Below, in pieces: positions 48,276-61,400 of a stretch of 64,000 nt of DNA. Each line of letters starts with the position of its first letter. Positions within the stretch are counted from its first letter, which is position 1. The notes under the pieces were generated by a model. The model searched no databases. It was not told the origin of the DNA and saw only the letters and a list, made by a program, of their open reading frames with translations. The stretch is from Bos javanicus (lineage: Eukaryota; Chordata; Mammalia; Artiodactyla; Bovidae): contig NC_083885.1 in NCBI RefSeq assembly GCF_032452875.1, positions 63,603,925 to 63,667,924 of the forward strand, in the 5' to 3' direction. The translations under genes were made by a program, and so were the position numbers.

Positions 48276-51200
48276 TGGGTTAAATGGGGCCCCGTTTGGA
48301 ACAGTTGGATCCTAAACTCTTCCCTGAGCCCCCTCTGGACCCTGCATGCCCCTCCTCCTTGTCCGAGGACACCCGCTGTAGTCTCTCCAGAAACACTGTC
48401 AGTGTGAAGGGACACCCTGGCGTTTGAAGTGACCGTCAGGGCTACACTGGTAAATGAGCTCAGGAATATATCGTTTTGTAAAGAGCCCCGATATGGGGTT
48501 TCCCTGGTGGTGAAGAATCTGCCAGCCAATGCAAGAGACACGGGTTCAATCCGTGATCCTGAACACCCCACACGCCAGGGAGCAACTGAGTCTATGAGCT
48601 GCAGCGACAGAGGCCGGCACGTCCTGGAGCCCATGCACCGCCAGAGAGGCCAGTGCTGCAGATGCCCAGACACCAAAGCGAGGGAACAGCCCTGCTCACA
48701 CAACCAGACACACCCCCGCAGCAACACAGACCCGGCACAGACAAAATCATCAGGCAATAAATGCTTAAAGAGCCCAGGTGTGTGAGCTGTGTGTCTCCTT
48801 TGAGGCAAACACACTCCATGGCCAACCTCAAGGAGCCCGGGTGAATGCGCTGAAGGCCGGTGGGAAGGAAAGAGCAAGCAGACTTTCCCACAGGGCGAGT
48901 CTGCTGCGGCCAGCCCCCACCGATGGCCCCACGTGCCCAGATGTGTCTTCTCATTACAATCACATAGGATCATCTGCACCTCAGTTTTATGCCCAGGTTC
49001 CCTGAAATGAGATGCCCACCTCCTAGTTCATCCTTAAGAGATGGAAAGAGAAAACGATGGAGGAGACAAGGCTGACTCTGACGAATCCCAGCACATCGTG
49101 GGCAGGTGTACTCATCAGCCGGGTCAATCTGGAGAGTCGACAGCAACTCTCAGTTAAAGGGAAGAGACAGCGCTGGCCCACAGTTGTATAACCCAGAGGA
49201 AGATGCATGCACGGCCACGTGTGTACAAGGAGAAAAAGGACACGTGGGTTGTTCACAGTAGGAAAAGTTACAGAAATCACTTTCACCAAAATGAATGGTT
49301 TGGTGTATATATATGCGAAAGAATTTTACACAAAAAAACGCACAAAGCTGGACTGCTACAGTAACACAGGTCAGTTTTCAAGCATGATGGTGAATAAGTG
49401 AAACACGACTGTAGGAGTCCAGTGCATCACATCAAATTCAAAAGGCATTACGTGGGACTCAAATACATAAAATAAGAAATGAGACGGGAGGAACAAGAGC
49501 TGCTACCGGGTTTCCCTGGTGGCTTGGTGGATAAGAATCCAGCCGCCAACGCAGGGGATGCAGGTTCCATCCCTGCTTCGAGAAGATCCCGCAAATGCTG
49601 AGCCCGCGGGCCCAGAGCCCTGCCCTGCGACAAGACACGCCATCAAAGCGAGGAGCCGAGACACCGCAGCGAAGAGAAAAGCTTCCTGAGCTCAGCTCAA
49701 TGGGAGGAAAGCCCCTGGGCAGCGAGGAAGACCCAGCACTGTCCTTTGTCGCTCAGGCGTGTCCGACTCTGTGACCCCATAGACAGTAGTAGCCCACCAG
49801 CCTCTCTGGGCAGTGAGGAAGACCCAGCACCGTCTGTCCCTCAGTCGTGTCCGACTCTTTGGGACCACATGGACTGTAGCCCACCAGACTGCTGTGTCCG
49901 TGAGATTCTCCAGGTGAAAATACTGGAGTGGGTTGCCAGGCCCTCCTCCAGGGGATCTTCCCCACCCAGGGATCGAACCCAGGTTTCCTGCATTGCAGGC
50001 ACATTCTTTACCATCTGAGCCACCAGGGACATCCAGCACAGCCAAAATTAATATAATTTTTTAAAATTAATTATTTTAATTAATTTTAAAAAATTGATTA
50101 TTTTAAATTGATAGCTCAGAGATACAAAAGTTTATAAGACAGTACTAAGAACCACTGTGTGTTGAGCCATCTGACAGCAAACCTGGAAGAGACACGCACG
50201 AGTCTCTAGAGACACACAGCCCGCCAGAACGGAGGCCAGAAGACGCAGACAGCCTGAACTGTAATAACACCAATGATAACACCATGCAAACCAGAGGCCA
50301 GAACTGGATGGCTTCACGGAGGACTTCTACCAAACTGACAAAGAGGAACTTATGTGACCCTCTTCACACTCTCCCAGGAGACTGAAGAGGACGAAACACT
50401 CCCAAAGTCTTTCTATGAGCCACTGTCAGCCGGATAACTAAACAAAAGACACAACCAAAAAAGAAAAGTTACAGAACAGAGCGCTTTATGAACATACATG
50501 CAAAATGTGCAACAAAACATTAGCTAACTGAATTCGACAACACACAAAAAGAATCACACGCCACGGTCAACTGGGATTCATACCAGGGTCACAAGGATAA
50601 TTCAACATGTGCAAATCGATCAGTGTAAGTCACCACATCAACAAGAGAAAAGACAAAACAACATGCTCATCTTAACAGGTTCAGAGAAAGCACTGATAAA
50701 ATGCAACATCCATTCATCATAAAAGGTCTCGCCAAAGTGAGTACAGGGGGAAGACATCTCAACGTAATAAAACCGATTTATGACAAGCACACAGTCAACA
50801 CAGTCCTCAAAGGTAACAAGCGGAAAGCCTTTCTAGAACTCTGGGACAAGGTAAGGACGCCCACTCTCACCATTTGTGTTCAACACACCACTGGAAGTCC
50901 TAGTCATAGCAATCAGGCAAGGAAAAAAAAGGATTCAACTTGGGGCAGGAAGGAGGCAAAACTGTCTCTGTATGCAGATGACGTGATACTGCATTTACAA
51001 AACCCTGAAGACTGCACACACAAACTGCAGAACCGAGGGAGGGGGCACCTGGTCTGGGGAGTGGGCAGGAGTGTTGTCTGGGTCTGCAGTCTGTTCGTGT
51101 GTGTGTGTGTGTGTGTGTGTGTGTCTGTGCGTGTGTGCCCGCGTGTGTGCTCAGTCATGTCCAACTCTTTGTGACTCCACAGACAGTAGCCCGCCAGGCT

Positions 51201-52236
51201 CGTCTGTCCATGGATTCTCCAGGTAAGAATACTGAGGTGGGCTTCCATGTCCTTCTCCAGGGGATCTTCCCCACCCAGGGATCGAACTCGAGTCTCTGCA
51301 CCTCCTGCGCTGGCAGGCAGATTCTTTACCCCTGAGCCACCTGGGGAGCCCGAGTGCAGCCTACCATCACTCCGTTTCTCTCATTCGAAAACGGCGCCAG
51401 ATACCTGCTTACTCGTCTCGGTTTTCCCTGTGTATGTGGACTATCAGGGCTTCCCAGGGGGCACTAGTGGTGAAGAGCCCCCTACCAGTGCAGGAGACAT
51501 AAGAGACTTGGGTTCAATCCCCGGGTGGGGAAGATCCCCTGGAGGAGGGCATGGCCACCCCCTCCAGTATTCCTGCCTGCAGAATCCCGTGCTCAGAGGG
51601 GCGTGGCAGGCTACGGGCTGTGCGGTCTCAAAGAGTCGGACACAGCTGCAGTGACTGAGCACGCACACTACTTAACTATCGTTTCTGTTTTCCATTTCTG
51701 GCCTCACTGTTACACATTTCAGAAATTTTAATCAGCGCTTTAAGAAGGTAGCAGATCGGGAAGTCCCAGCCCTCATCTCGCACAGAAACACTGATAAACT
51801 GGGATTATTTGGGCCTAATGACCTTTAAGCAAACTGCAGAATCCAGCTAGTGAGCTGCAACACCTCGGATGAGCAGAAAAAGCAAGAAGAACCACTTCAA
51901 AAGGATAAACGGAGGAGGTTCTGTCTCCCTGTCTCCCCTCCCACAAGCTGCCGCAGCTCAGCACCAAAAGGACCCTCCTTGGGCCCAGGCCCTCTCCTCC
52001 CCAGGAGGACAGTGGGTGCAGCCGCGCCACGTCCCCAGGCTCCAGGCTGCTGCCTCAGAAACCGCCTCGCTGCTCAGCTCACGAGAGCACCAGGCAGCAG
52101 ACACACGTGGGGCCACAAAGCAGGAAGAGAAGGGACGGGGCTCTGTGCGGCCAGCTCGGCCTTGGGGGTTAGAGGAGCAAGGAGTCCTCAGACTTGTCCC
52201 TCAGGGCAGGGGCACGACAGGGCGGGGGCACCGCAT
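48276..52236. repeat. Intergenic block between genes 3 and 4
   Basis: Near-identical to 38211-42171, with the same SINE, L1 and (TG)n order. No gene. The sense SINE near 51446-51660 differs slightly (AGCCCCCTACCAG) from its partner. Confidence 0.75.
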
Positions 52237-52634
52237 CGTGTGTGTCTGGGGATCTGAGCCCTGCGCGGAGCAGGAGCTGACATCCTCCCTGAAGCATCTC
52301 CAGGGCCTGGTGACCCGTCCATGGTGAGGACCCCTGGGGACCTGCTGATGGGCGGGCAGAGGAGGAAGCAGACCCCAAGGTGAGGCTCTCGGAGGGAAGG
52401 ACACGCCCTGCTTGCCCACACCTCAAAGAGGTGTCTCGGGAACACACTGGGACTGTCACAGGGACGACGCCAGGCTTTCAAGAAGAGGCTGTTCCCCTTC
52501 CTGCGGGGACGCTGATGTGACAGCCACGTGACAGGAAGCCTGAGCCTCTGACAGGACACACCCTGTGGTCTGTCTGTCCGGAGGACACCCAGGTCTCCTC
52601 CATCCTCACAGCCTGGACCGTAGGAGGAGACACC
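52237..52634 (+). promoter_or_regulatory. Putative promoter of gene 4
   Basis: Same truncated LILR block as gene 3, with AGAGGAGGAAGC at 52358-52369. Confidence 0.35.
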
Positions 52635-55600
52635 ATGGCCCCCGTGCTTCCCGCCCTGCTCTGCCTCGGTGAGATGAGGAGGGTCAGGAGGAGCCCTGGT
52701 CTGGAGGGACCCCCCGGCCAGCTTGCTCCGTCAGGGGACCCCAGGGCCTGGGAGACTCCCGGGGTGGAGAGGCAATGCTCAGAGCTGAGGGCACACCTCT
52801 CACAGGGCGCTCTCTTCCAGGGCTGAGTGTGGGCCTGAGGACCCAGGTGCAGGCCGGTGAGTCTGTCCCAGGGCCCAGCTCCGTCCTCTCGTGGGGACAG
52901 GGGTCACCCCCAGGCTGCGGGGAGGGAGAGGGCAGTTCGGGGCTCACGGATGGGGAGTCTGGGAGGTCTGGGCTGAGAGCCGGGGCCTGGGGGGGACGCC
53001 TGGTGAGCCCGCCTCTGATTTCCTTCCAGGGACCCTCCCCAAACCCACCATCTGGGCTGAGCCAGGCTCTGTGGTCCCCAGGGGTAGCTCCGTGACCATC
53101 TGGTGTCAGGGGTCCCCGGGGGCCCAGGAGTTCCATCTGGATAAAGAGGGAAACCCAGATCTCTGGGACAGACAGAAACCCCTGGAGCCCGGGGACAAGG
53201 CCAGGTTCTCCATCCACTACATGGCGCAGGTCTACACAGGGAGCTATCGGTGCTACTACGGAACCCGCACTGGCTGGTCAGAGCGCAGTGAACCCCTGGA
53301 GCTGGTGGTGACAGGTGAGGGACTCTAGGGAGCCTCGGGCTCTGCCCTCGGGAGGGGGTCTGCTCTCAGGGGCTGTCCCTCTCACAGCCCAGCCCTGGGG
53401 GGAGGGCGGGAGCCCCACGGAACCAGCTGCCTCCTTCTCTCCTAGGATCCTACGGCAAACCCAGACTCTCAGCCCTGCCGAGCCCTGTGGTGACCTCGGG
53501 AGGGAACGTGACCCTCCAGTGTGCCTCCAGTCAGGGATTTAACAGATTCCTTCTGATCAAGGAAGGAGAAGACAAGTCCTCTCGGGCCCTGGATGGACAG
53601 CAAACCCCCGACGGGCAGAACCACACCCTGTTCCCCGTGGGCCCCGTGACCCCCGGGCACAGGTGGACGTTCAGATGCTACAGCGTTTACAGGCACACCC
53701 CCCGGGTGTGGTCAGCCCCCAGCGACCCCCTGGAGCTCCTGGTCCCAGGTGAGGAATCCCGTCCTGACCCCATACATTTGTGCAGACAAGACAACGTACT
53801 GGGGTCTCTGCTCCCAGGAGAGCCCCTGTGAGAGGGTGGGGAGAGGAGCGTGGGGCTCACAGGACAGACACACAGACTGAGACACGGCAAGGCCTGGGGC
53901 CGGGCCGGGAGAGGGGGTCCACAGGGGAAGCGGTCCCTACAACCCAGTGCGTGTCTCTCCCCAGGGCTGTCTGGGAAGCCCTCCCTCCTGACCCCGCAGG
54001 GCCCTGTCGTCACCTCTGGACAGAACCTGACCCTCCAGTGTCGCTCTGACATCGGCTACACCAGATTCGCTCTGTCCAAGGAGGGGAAACAGGACCTCCC
54101 CCAGCTCCCTGCCCAGAGGCCCCAGGGGGGGCTCTCTCAGGCCGACTTCCCCCTGGGCCCGGTGGGCACCGTCCACAGGGGCCAGTACAGATGCTACGGT
54201 GGAAACGGCCTCTCCTCCGAGTGGTCGGCCCCCAGTGAGACCCTGGAGCTGCTGGTGGCAGGTGAGGAGCCAGCGGGTCAGTCGGGGACCAGACTGTGCA
54301 CAGGCCCCACTGGGAAGCCCCAGGGATGATGCTGGGACCAGGGGAAGGGGTCCCGGGGAGGGACAGAGAGACGGGGTTGGGGAGGGGAGAGACTCTGAGA
54401 AACAGAGACAGCGCTGAGGGGCCAGAGAGGCCCGCGGAGTCTCGCTCAGAACCAGGCCCGGTGCCCGCACCCCCTTCCTCTCTGCAGGACGGCTCAGAGA
54501 CAGACCCTCCCTCTCGGTGCGGCCGGGCCCCTCGGTGGCCCTGGGGGAGAATGTGACCCTGCTGTGTCAGTCAGGAAACAGGACGGACACCTTCCTTCTG
54601 TCCAAGGAGGGGGCAGCCCATCGCCCCCTGCATCTGCGCTCCCAGGACCAAGCCGGGCGGTACCAGGCCGAGTTCTCCTTGAGCCCTGTGACCTCAGCCC
54701 ACGGGGGCACCTACAGATGCTACGGCTCACTCAGCACAGACCCCTACCTGCTGTCACAGCCCAGCGAGCCCCTGGCGCTCGTGGTCTCAGGTGAGGCCCA
54801 GTCTGTCCGTCTCACTCAGCAGCTCGGGGCTCTGCCCTGGGAGCGCAGGGCGGTGGTGGAGGAGGGGGCGCTGAGGGAGGGCCCCCTGAGGGAGGGGCCT
54901 CGGAGCTCGCGCCCCGTCCCTTCCTCCCACACTGGGGGCTCGGAGGGGCAGGTGGGCAGTGGGAGGGTCTCGGGGAGGCCACAGGGCTCTGCAGGGCAGA
55001 GGTTGGTGAGGTGGGGTCCCCGGGTGAGCCCGGCATAAGCCTTCCTGGGCTCATTCCCAGGACCCAGTCTCCCAGCCACAGACCCAGATCCGAACCTGGG
55101 GAGTCTCGGGGCTCTCTGCTTAGGGGAGACAGCCCACCCCAGGGCATTTTAACATTCTCTGGGAGGACAAGGCCCCTCAGATCGTCGAGGGGCGGCGGGG
55201 AGTCAGGCAGAGATGGCGCCAGAGCCACAGGCTGCAGGGGCCTGAGGCTGCTGGATGGGGTTCAGTCTGTGGAGAAGCAGGTCCGCCCCCACCACATCCT
55301 GCCCCCGGAGGCTACAGGGATCACCTCCTCCCACGGGCAGAGTCCAGCTGGCAGACACAGAGGGCTGAGCGAGCGTCTGTAGGGGGAGGTGGATCCGTGG
55401 GAGCCACGGTTGGGTCCCACCCCGGGACCCCACAGACCACTGATCAGGGGCGGGGTCCCACCCCAGGACCCTGCAAACACCACTCAGGGGCGGGCCGCAC
55501 CCTGGGACCCCACAGACCACCGCTCATAGGGGTCCACCCCGGGACCCCACAGACCACTGCTCAGGGGAGGGCCCCACCCCACCCTGTGCTGTCGGAGCTC

Positions 55601-56071
55601 CTTCAGCTCAGGGTCCTGACAGGAACGTCTGAGACAGTAAGATAGAGAGACCCCAGGAGTCTCCCGAGGAGGACACGGCCCACCCACAGCCTCCCTTCAC
55701 GACACTCGGGCTCGGCTGATACCCTCCCCCAGCACCGCTGTCAGACCAGCGAGTGTGAACAAGGACAGCGTCCGTGTCGGGCTGGGCTCGGGGCCGCGAC
55801 TTCTCACGGGAGGCCGGTGCCCTGGGCACACACAGTGGGTAACGGGGCCGGAGCTGACCTGTGCACCCTCAACCCAGACTACACGGTGCAGAATCTCACC
55901 CGGATGGGCCTCGCGGCTTCGGTCCTGCTGCTCCTCGGGATCCTTCTCTGCCAGGCTCGGCACGACCACGGAGGAGCCCGAGATGCAGCCGGAGCTGAGC
56001 AACGGGACCCAACACAGCCCAGAGCCCAGGAGCCTGGGACGCGAGCTTCTGGTGTAGGAGCTTCTGGATGA
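52635..56071 (+). CDS. LILRA: Gene 4: LILRA-like activating receptor, most intact copy
   Basis: Exons: signal 52635-52668, 52821-52856; Ig1 53030-53314; Ig2 53446-53748; Ig3 53965-54261; Ig4 54488-54790; transmembrane 55878-56071. All splice sites are canonical, all junctions phase 1, and no internal stop was found. The joined product is 483 residues: signal MAPVLPALLCLG, four Ig domains with paired cysteines (IWCQG/YRCYY, LQCAS/FRCYS, LQCRS/YRCYG, LLCQS/YRCYG), then DYTVQNLTRMG with the membrane-edge Arg. This fits surface expression on myeloid cells and signalling through FcR-gamma, as known for LILRAs. Ig4 splices directly to the membrane exon in frame; the old stem exon position (about 55061) has lost its donor. 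A one-base deletion after DAA replaces the usual short end with a tail about 20 residues longer (ending VGASG), tyrosine-free. Confidence 0.88.
55417..55580 (+). repeat. Intronic minisatellite, gene 4
   Basis: About five units, the longest form together with gene 5. Confidence 0.65.
55981..56071 (+). other. Frameshifted, extended cytoplasmic tail of gene 4
   Basis: GATGCAGCCGGAGCTGAG here corresponds to GACGCAGCCCGGAGCTGAG in genes 1-3. The missing C removes the early TGA and the frame stays open to TGA 56069-56071. The added tail is rich in Glu, Arg, Pro and Gly, has no Tyr and no evident signalling motif. Confidence 0.85.
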
Positions 56072-56360
56072 GCCTCTGACCCTGGGGGAGAGATGAGCCG
56101 CAGGGTGGGAGGAGGCCCAGGCGGGTCGGCCTCTGCTCACAGGGCCCCCTCCCTCCTGGGGAGGATGCCCCGGCTCCCGGCTGCTCTCACCCCTGGCCCG
56201 AGGCGCATCCCACATGGCAGGGGTGGGTCCTCACCCTGCATGCCCGCAGGCTCTGTCCACTCGCATGGAGGACGTGAGCCTCATTGTTCATGCCCGCCGT
56301 CTCTGGTGTGCGCAATGACCTCCATCTCTTCTCAGAAACAGAATGCTGTTAAAGTAACTG

Positions 56361-56366
56361 AATAAA
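56361..56366 (+). terminator. Polyadenylation signal of gene 4
   Basis: AATAAA at the conserved site. Confidence 0.7.
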
Positions 56367-59300
56367 TGGGTTAAATGGGGCCCTGTTTGGAACAGTTGGA
56401 TCCTAAACTCTTCCCTGAGCCCCCTCTGGACCCTGCATGCCCCTCCTCCTTGTCCGAGGACACCCGCTGTAGTCTCTCCAGAAACACTGTCAGTGTGAAG
56501 GGACACCCTGGCATTTGAAGTGACCGTCAGGGCTACACTGGTAAATGAGCTCAGGAATATATCGTTTTGTAAAGAGCCCCGATATGGGGTTTCCCTGGTG
56601 GTGAAGAATCTGCCAGCCAATGCAAGAGACACGGGTTCAATCCGTGATCCTGAACACCCCACAGGCCAGGGAGCAACTGAGTCCATGAGCTGCAGCGACA
56701 GAGGCCAGCACGTCCTGGAGCCCGCACACCACCAGAGAGGCCAGTGCTGCAGATGCCCAGACACCAAAGCAAGGGAACAGCCCTGCTCACACAACCAGAC
56801 ACACCCCCGCAGCAACACAGACCCGGCACAGACAAAATCATCAGGCAATAAATGCTTAAAGAGCCCAGGTGTGTGAGCTGTGTGTCTCCTTTGAGGCAAA
56901 CACACTCCGTGGCCAACCTCAAGGAGCCCGGGTGAATGCGCTGAAGGCCGGTGGGAAGGAAAGAGCAAGCAGACTTTCCCACAGGGCGAGTCTGCTGCGG
57001 CCAGCCCCCACCGATGGCCCCACGTGCCCAGATGTGTCTTCTCATTACAATCACATAGGATCATCTGCACCTCAGTTTTATGCCCAGGTTCCCTGAAATG
57101 AGATGCCCACCTCCTAGTTCATCCTTAAGAGATGGAAAGAGAAAACGATGGAGGAGACAAGGCTGACTCTGACGAATCCCAGCACATCGTGGGCAGGTGT
57201 ACTCATCAGCCGGGTCAATCTGGAGAGTCGACAGCAACTCTCAGTTAAAGGGAAGAGACAGCGCTGGCCCACAGTTGTATAACCCAGAGGAAGATGCATG
57301 CACGGCCACGTGTGTACAAGGAGAAAAAGGACACGTGGGTTGTTCACGGTAGGAAATGTTACAGAAATCACTTTCACCAAAATGAATGGTTTGGTGTATA
57401 TATATGCGAAAGAATTTTACACAAAGAAACGCACAAAGCTGGACTGCTACAGTAACACAGGTCAGTTTTCAAGCATGATGGTGAATAAGTGAAACACGAC
57501 TGTAGGAGTCCAGTGCATCACATCAAATTCAAAAGGCATTACGTGGGACTCAAATACATAAAATAAGAAATGAGACGGGAGGAACAAGAGCTGCTACCGG
57601 GTTTCCCTGGTGGCTTGGTGGATAAGAATCCAGCCGCCAACGCAGGGGATGCAGGTTCCATCCCTGCTTCGAGAAGATCCCGCAAATGCTGAGCCCGCGG
57701 GCCCAGAGCCCTGCCCTGCGACAAGACACGCCATCAAAGCGAGGAGCCGAGACACCGCAGCGAAGAGAAAAGCTTCCTGAGCTCAGCTCAACGGGAGGAA
57801 AGCCCCTGGGCAGCGAGGAAGACCCAGCACTGTCCTTTGTCCCTCAGGCGTGTCCGACTCTGTGACCCCATAGACAGTAGTAGCCCACCAGCCTCTCTGG
57901 GCAGTGAGGAAGACCCAGCACCGTCTGTCCCTCAGTCGTGTCCGACTCTTTGGGACCACATGGACTGTAGCCCACCAGACTGCTGTGTCCGTGAGATTCT
58001 CCAGGTGAAAATACTGGAGTGGGTTGCCAGGCCCTCCTCCAGGGGATCTTCCCCACCCAGGGATCGAACCCAAGTTTCCTGCATTGCAGGCACATTCTTT
58101 ACCATCTGAGCCACCAGGGACATCCAGCATAGCCAAAATTAATATAATTTTTTAAAATTAATTATTTTAATTAATTTAAAAAAATTGATTATTTTAAATT
58201 GATAGCTCAGAGATACAAAAGTTTGTAAGACAGTACTAAGAACCACTGTGTGTTGAGCCATCTGACAGCAAACCTGGAAGAGACACGCACGAGTCTCTAG
58301 AGACACACAGCCCGCCAGAACGGAGGCAAGAAGACCCAGACAGCCTGAACTGTAATAACACCAATGATAACACCATGCAAACCAGAGGCCAGAACTGGAT
58401 GGCTTCATGGAGGACTTCTACCAAACTGACAAAGAGGAACTTATATGACCCTCTTCACACTCTCCCAGGAGACTGAAGTGGACGAAACACTCCCAAAGTC
58501 TTTCTATGAGCCACTGTCAGCCGGATAACTAAACAAAAGACACAACCAAAAAAGAAAAGTTACAGAACAGAGCGCTTTATGAACATACATGCAAAATGTG
58601 CAACAAAACATTAGCTAACTGAATTCGACAACACACAAAAAGAATCACACGCCACGGTCAACTGGGATTCATACCAGGGTCACAAGTATAATTCAACATG
58701 TGCAAATCGATCAGTGTAAGTCACCACATCAACAAGAGAAAAGACAAAACAACATGCTCGTCTTAACAGGTTCAGAGAAAGCACTGATAAAATGCAACAT
58801 CCATTCATCATAAAAGGTCTCGCCAAAGTGAGTACAGAGGGAAGACATCTCAACGTAATAAAACCGACTTATGACAAGCACACAGTCAACACAGTCCTCA
58901 AAGGTAACAAGCGGAAAGCCTTTCTAGAACTCTGGGACAAGGTAAGGACGCCCACTCTCACCATTTGTGTTCAACACACCACTGGAAGTCCTATTCATAG
59001 CAATCAGGCAAGAAAAAAAAAAAGGATTCAACTTGGGGCAGGAAGGAGGCAAAACTGTCTCTGTATGCAGATGACGTGATACTGCATTTACAAAACCCTG
59101 AAGACTGCACACACAAACTGCAGAACCGAGGGAGGGGGCACCTGGTCTGGGGAGTGGGCAGGAGTGTTGTCTGGGTCTGCAGTCTGTTCGTGTGTGTGTG
59201 TGTCTGTGTGTGTGTGTGTGTCTGTGTGCCCGCGCTTGTGCTCAGTCATGTCCAACTCTTTGTGACTCCACAGACAGTAGCTGCCAGGCTCGTCTGGGCA

Positions 59301-60325
59301 TGGATTCTCCAGGTAAGAATACTGAGGTGGGCTTCCATGTCCTTCTCCAGGGGATCTTCCCCACCCAGGGATCGAACTCGAGTCTCTGCACCTCCTGCGC
59401 TGGCAGGCAGATTCTTTACCCCTGAGCCGCCTGGGGAGCCCGAGTGCAGCCTACCATCACTCCGTTTCTCTCATTCGAAAACGGCGCCAGATACCTGCTT
59501 ACTCGTCTCGGTTTTCCCTGTGTATGTGGACTATCAGGGCTTCCCAGGGGGCACTAGTGGTGAAGAGCCCACCTGCCAGTGCAGGAGACGTAAGAGACTT
59601 GGGTTCAATCCCCGGGTGGGGAAGATCCCCTGGAGGAGGGCATGGCCACCCCCTCCAGTATTCCTGCCTGGAGAATCCCGTGCTCAGAGGGGCGTGGCAG
59701 GCTACGGGCTGTGCGGTCTCAAAGAGTCGGACACAGCTGCAGTGACTGAGCACGCACACTACTTAACTATCATTTCTGTTTTCCATTTCTGGCCTCACTG
59801 TGACACATTTCAGAAATTTTAATCAGCGCTTTAAGAAGGTAGCAGATCGGGAAGTCCCAGCCCTCATCTCGCACAGAAACACTGATAAACTGGGATTATT
59901 TGGGCCTAATGACCTTTAAGCAAACTGCAGAATCCAGCTAGTGAGCTGCAACACCTCAGATGAGCAAAAAAAGCAAGAAGAACCACTTCAAAAGGATAAA
60001 CAGCAGGTTCTGTCTCCCTGTCTCCCCTCCCACAAGCTGCCGCAGCTCAGCACCAAAAGGACCCTCCTTGGGCACAGGCCCTCTCCTCCCCAGGAGGACA
60101 GTGGGTGCAGCCGCGCCACGTCCCCAGGCTCCAGGCTGCTGCCTCAGAAACCGCCTCGCTGCTCAGCTCACGAGAGCACCAGGCAGCAGACACATGTGGG
60201 GCCACAAAGCAGGAAGAGAAGGGACGGGGCTCTGTGCGGCCGGCTTGGCCTTGGGGGTTAGAGGAGCAAGGAGTCCTCAGACTTGTCCCTCAGGGCAGGG
60301 GCACGACAGGGCGGGGGCACCGCAT
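56367..60325. repeat. Intergenic block between genes 4 and 5
   Basis: Same element order as 38211-42171 but more diverged. The L1 remnant is at about 58200-59140. The (TG)n at 59190-59225 is interrupted by TCTG as in the 12062 copy, and one SINE arm has lost bases near 59281. No gene. Confidence 0.75.
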
Positions 60326-60723
60326 CGTGTGTGTCTGGGGATCTGAGCCCTGCGCGGAGCAGGAGCTGACATCCTCCCTGAAGCATCTCCAGGGCCTGGT
60401 GACCCGTCCATGGTGAGGACCCCTGGGGACCTGCTGATGGGCGGGCAGAGGAGGAAGCAGACCCCAAGGTGAGGCTCTCGGAGGGAAGGACACGCCCTGC
60501 TTGCCCACACCTCAAAGAGGTGTCTCGGGAACACACTGGGACTGTCACAGGGACGACGCTAGGCTTTCAAGAAGAGGCTGTTCCCCTTCCTGCGGGGACG
60601 CTGATGTGACAGCCACGTGACAGGAAGCCTGAGCCTCTGACAGGACACACCCTGTGGTCTGTCTGTCCGGAGGACACCCAGGTCTCCTCCATCCTCACAG
60701 CCTGGACCGTAGGAGGAGACACC
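60326..60723 (+). promoter_or_regulatory. Putative promoter of gene 5
   Basis: Same truncated block, with AGAGGAGGAAGC at 60447-60458. Promoter sequence is kept although the coding part is broken. Confidence 0.35.
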
Positions 60724-61400
60724 ATGGCCCCCGTGCTTCCCACCCTGCTCTGCCTCGGTGAGATGAGGAGGGTCAGGAGGAGCCCTGGTCTGGAGGGACC
60801 CCCCGGCCAGCTTGCTCCGTCAGGGGACCCCAGGGCCTGGGAGACTCCCGGGGTGGAGAGGCAATGCTCAGAGCTGAGGGCACACCTCTCACAGGGCGCT
60901 CTCTTCCAGGGCTGAGTGTGGGCCTGAGGACCCAGGTGCAGGCCGGTGAGTCTGTCCCAAGGCCCAGCTCCCTCCTCTCGTGGGGACAGGTGTCACCCCC
61001 AGGCTGCGGGGAGGGAGAGGGCAGCTCGGGGCTCACGGATGGGGAGTCTGGGAGGTCTGGGCTGAGAGCCGGGGCCTGGGGGGGACGCCTGGTGAGCCCG
61101 CCTCTGATTTCCTTCCAGGGACCCTCCCCAAACCCACCATCTGGGCTGAGCCAGGCTCTGTGGTCCCCAGGGGTAGCTCCGTGACCATCTGGTGTCAGGG
61201 GTCCCCGGGGGCCCAGGAGTTCCATCTGGATAAAGAGGGAAACCCAGATCTCTGGGACAGACAGAAACCCCTGGAGCCCGGGGACAAGGCCAGGTTCTCC
61301 ATCCACTACATGGGGCAGGTCTACACAGGGAGCTATCGGTGCTACTACGGAACCTGCACTGGCTGGTCAGAGCACAGTGACCCCCTGGAGCTGGTGGTGA

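Larger units (their letters stand above)
43232..53296 (+). repeat. Copy 2 of the roughly 10,064-bp tandem duplication
   Basis: Runs from the gene 3 Ig1 end to the gene 4 Ig1 end. Differences from copy 1 are few and spread out, plus a denser patch at 44792-44856. They argue for two real, slightly diverged copies rather than one sequence assembled twice, but do not prove it. Confidence 0.9.
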
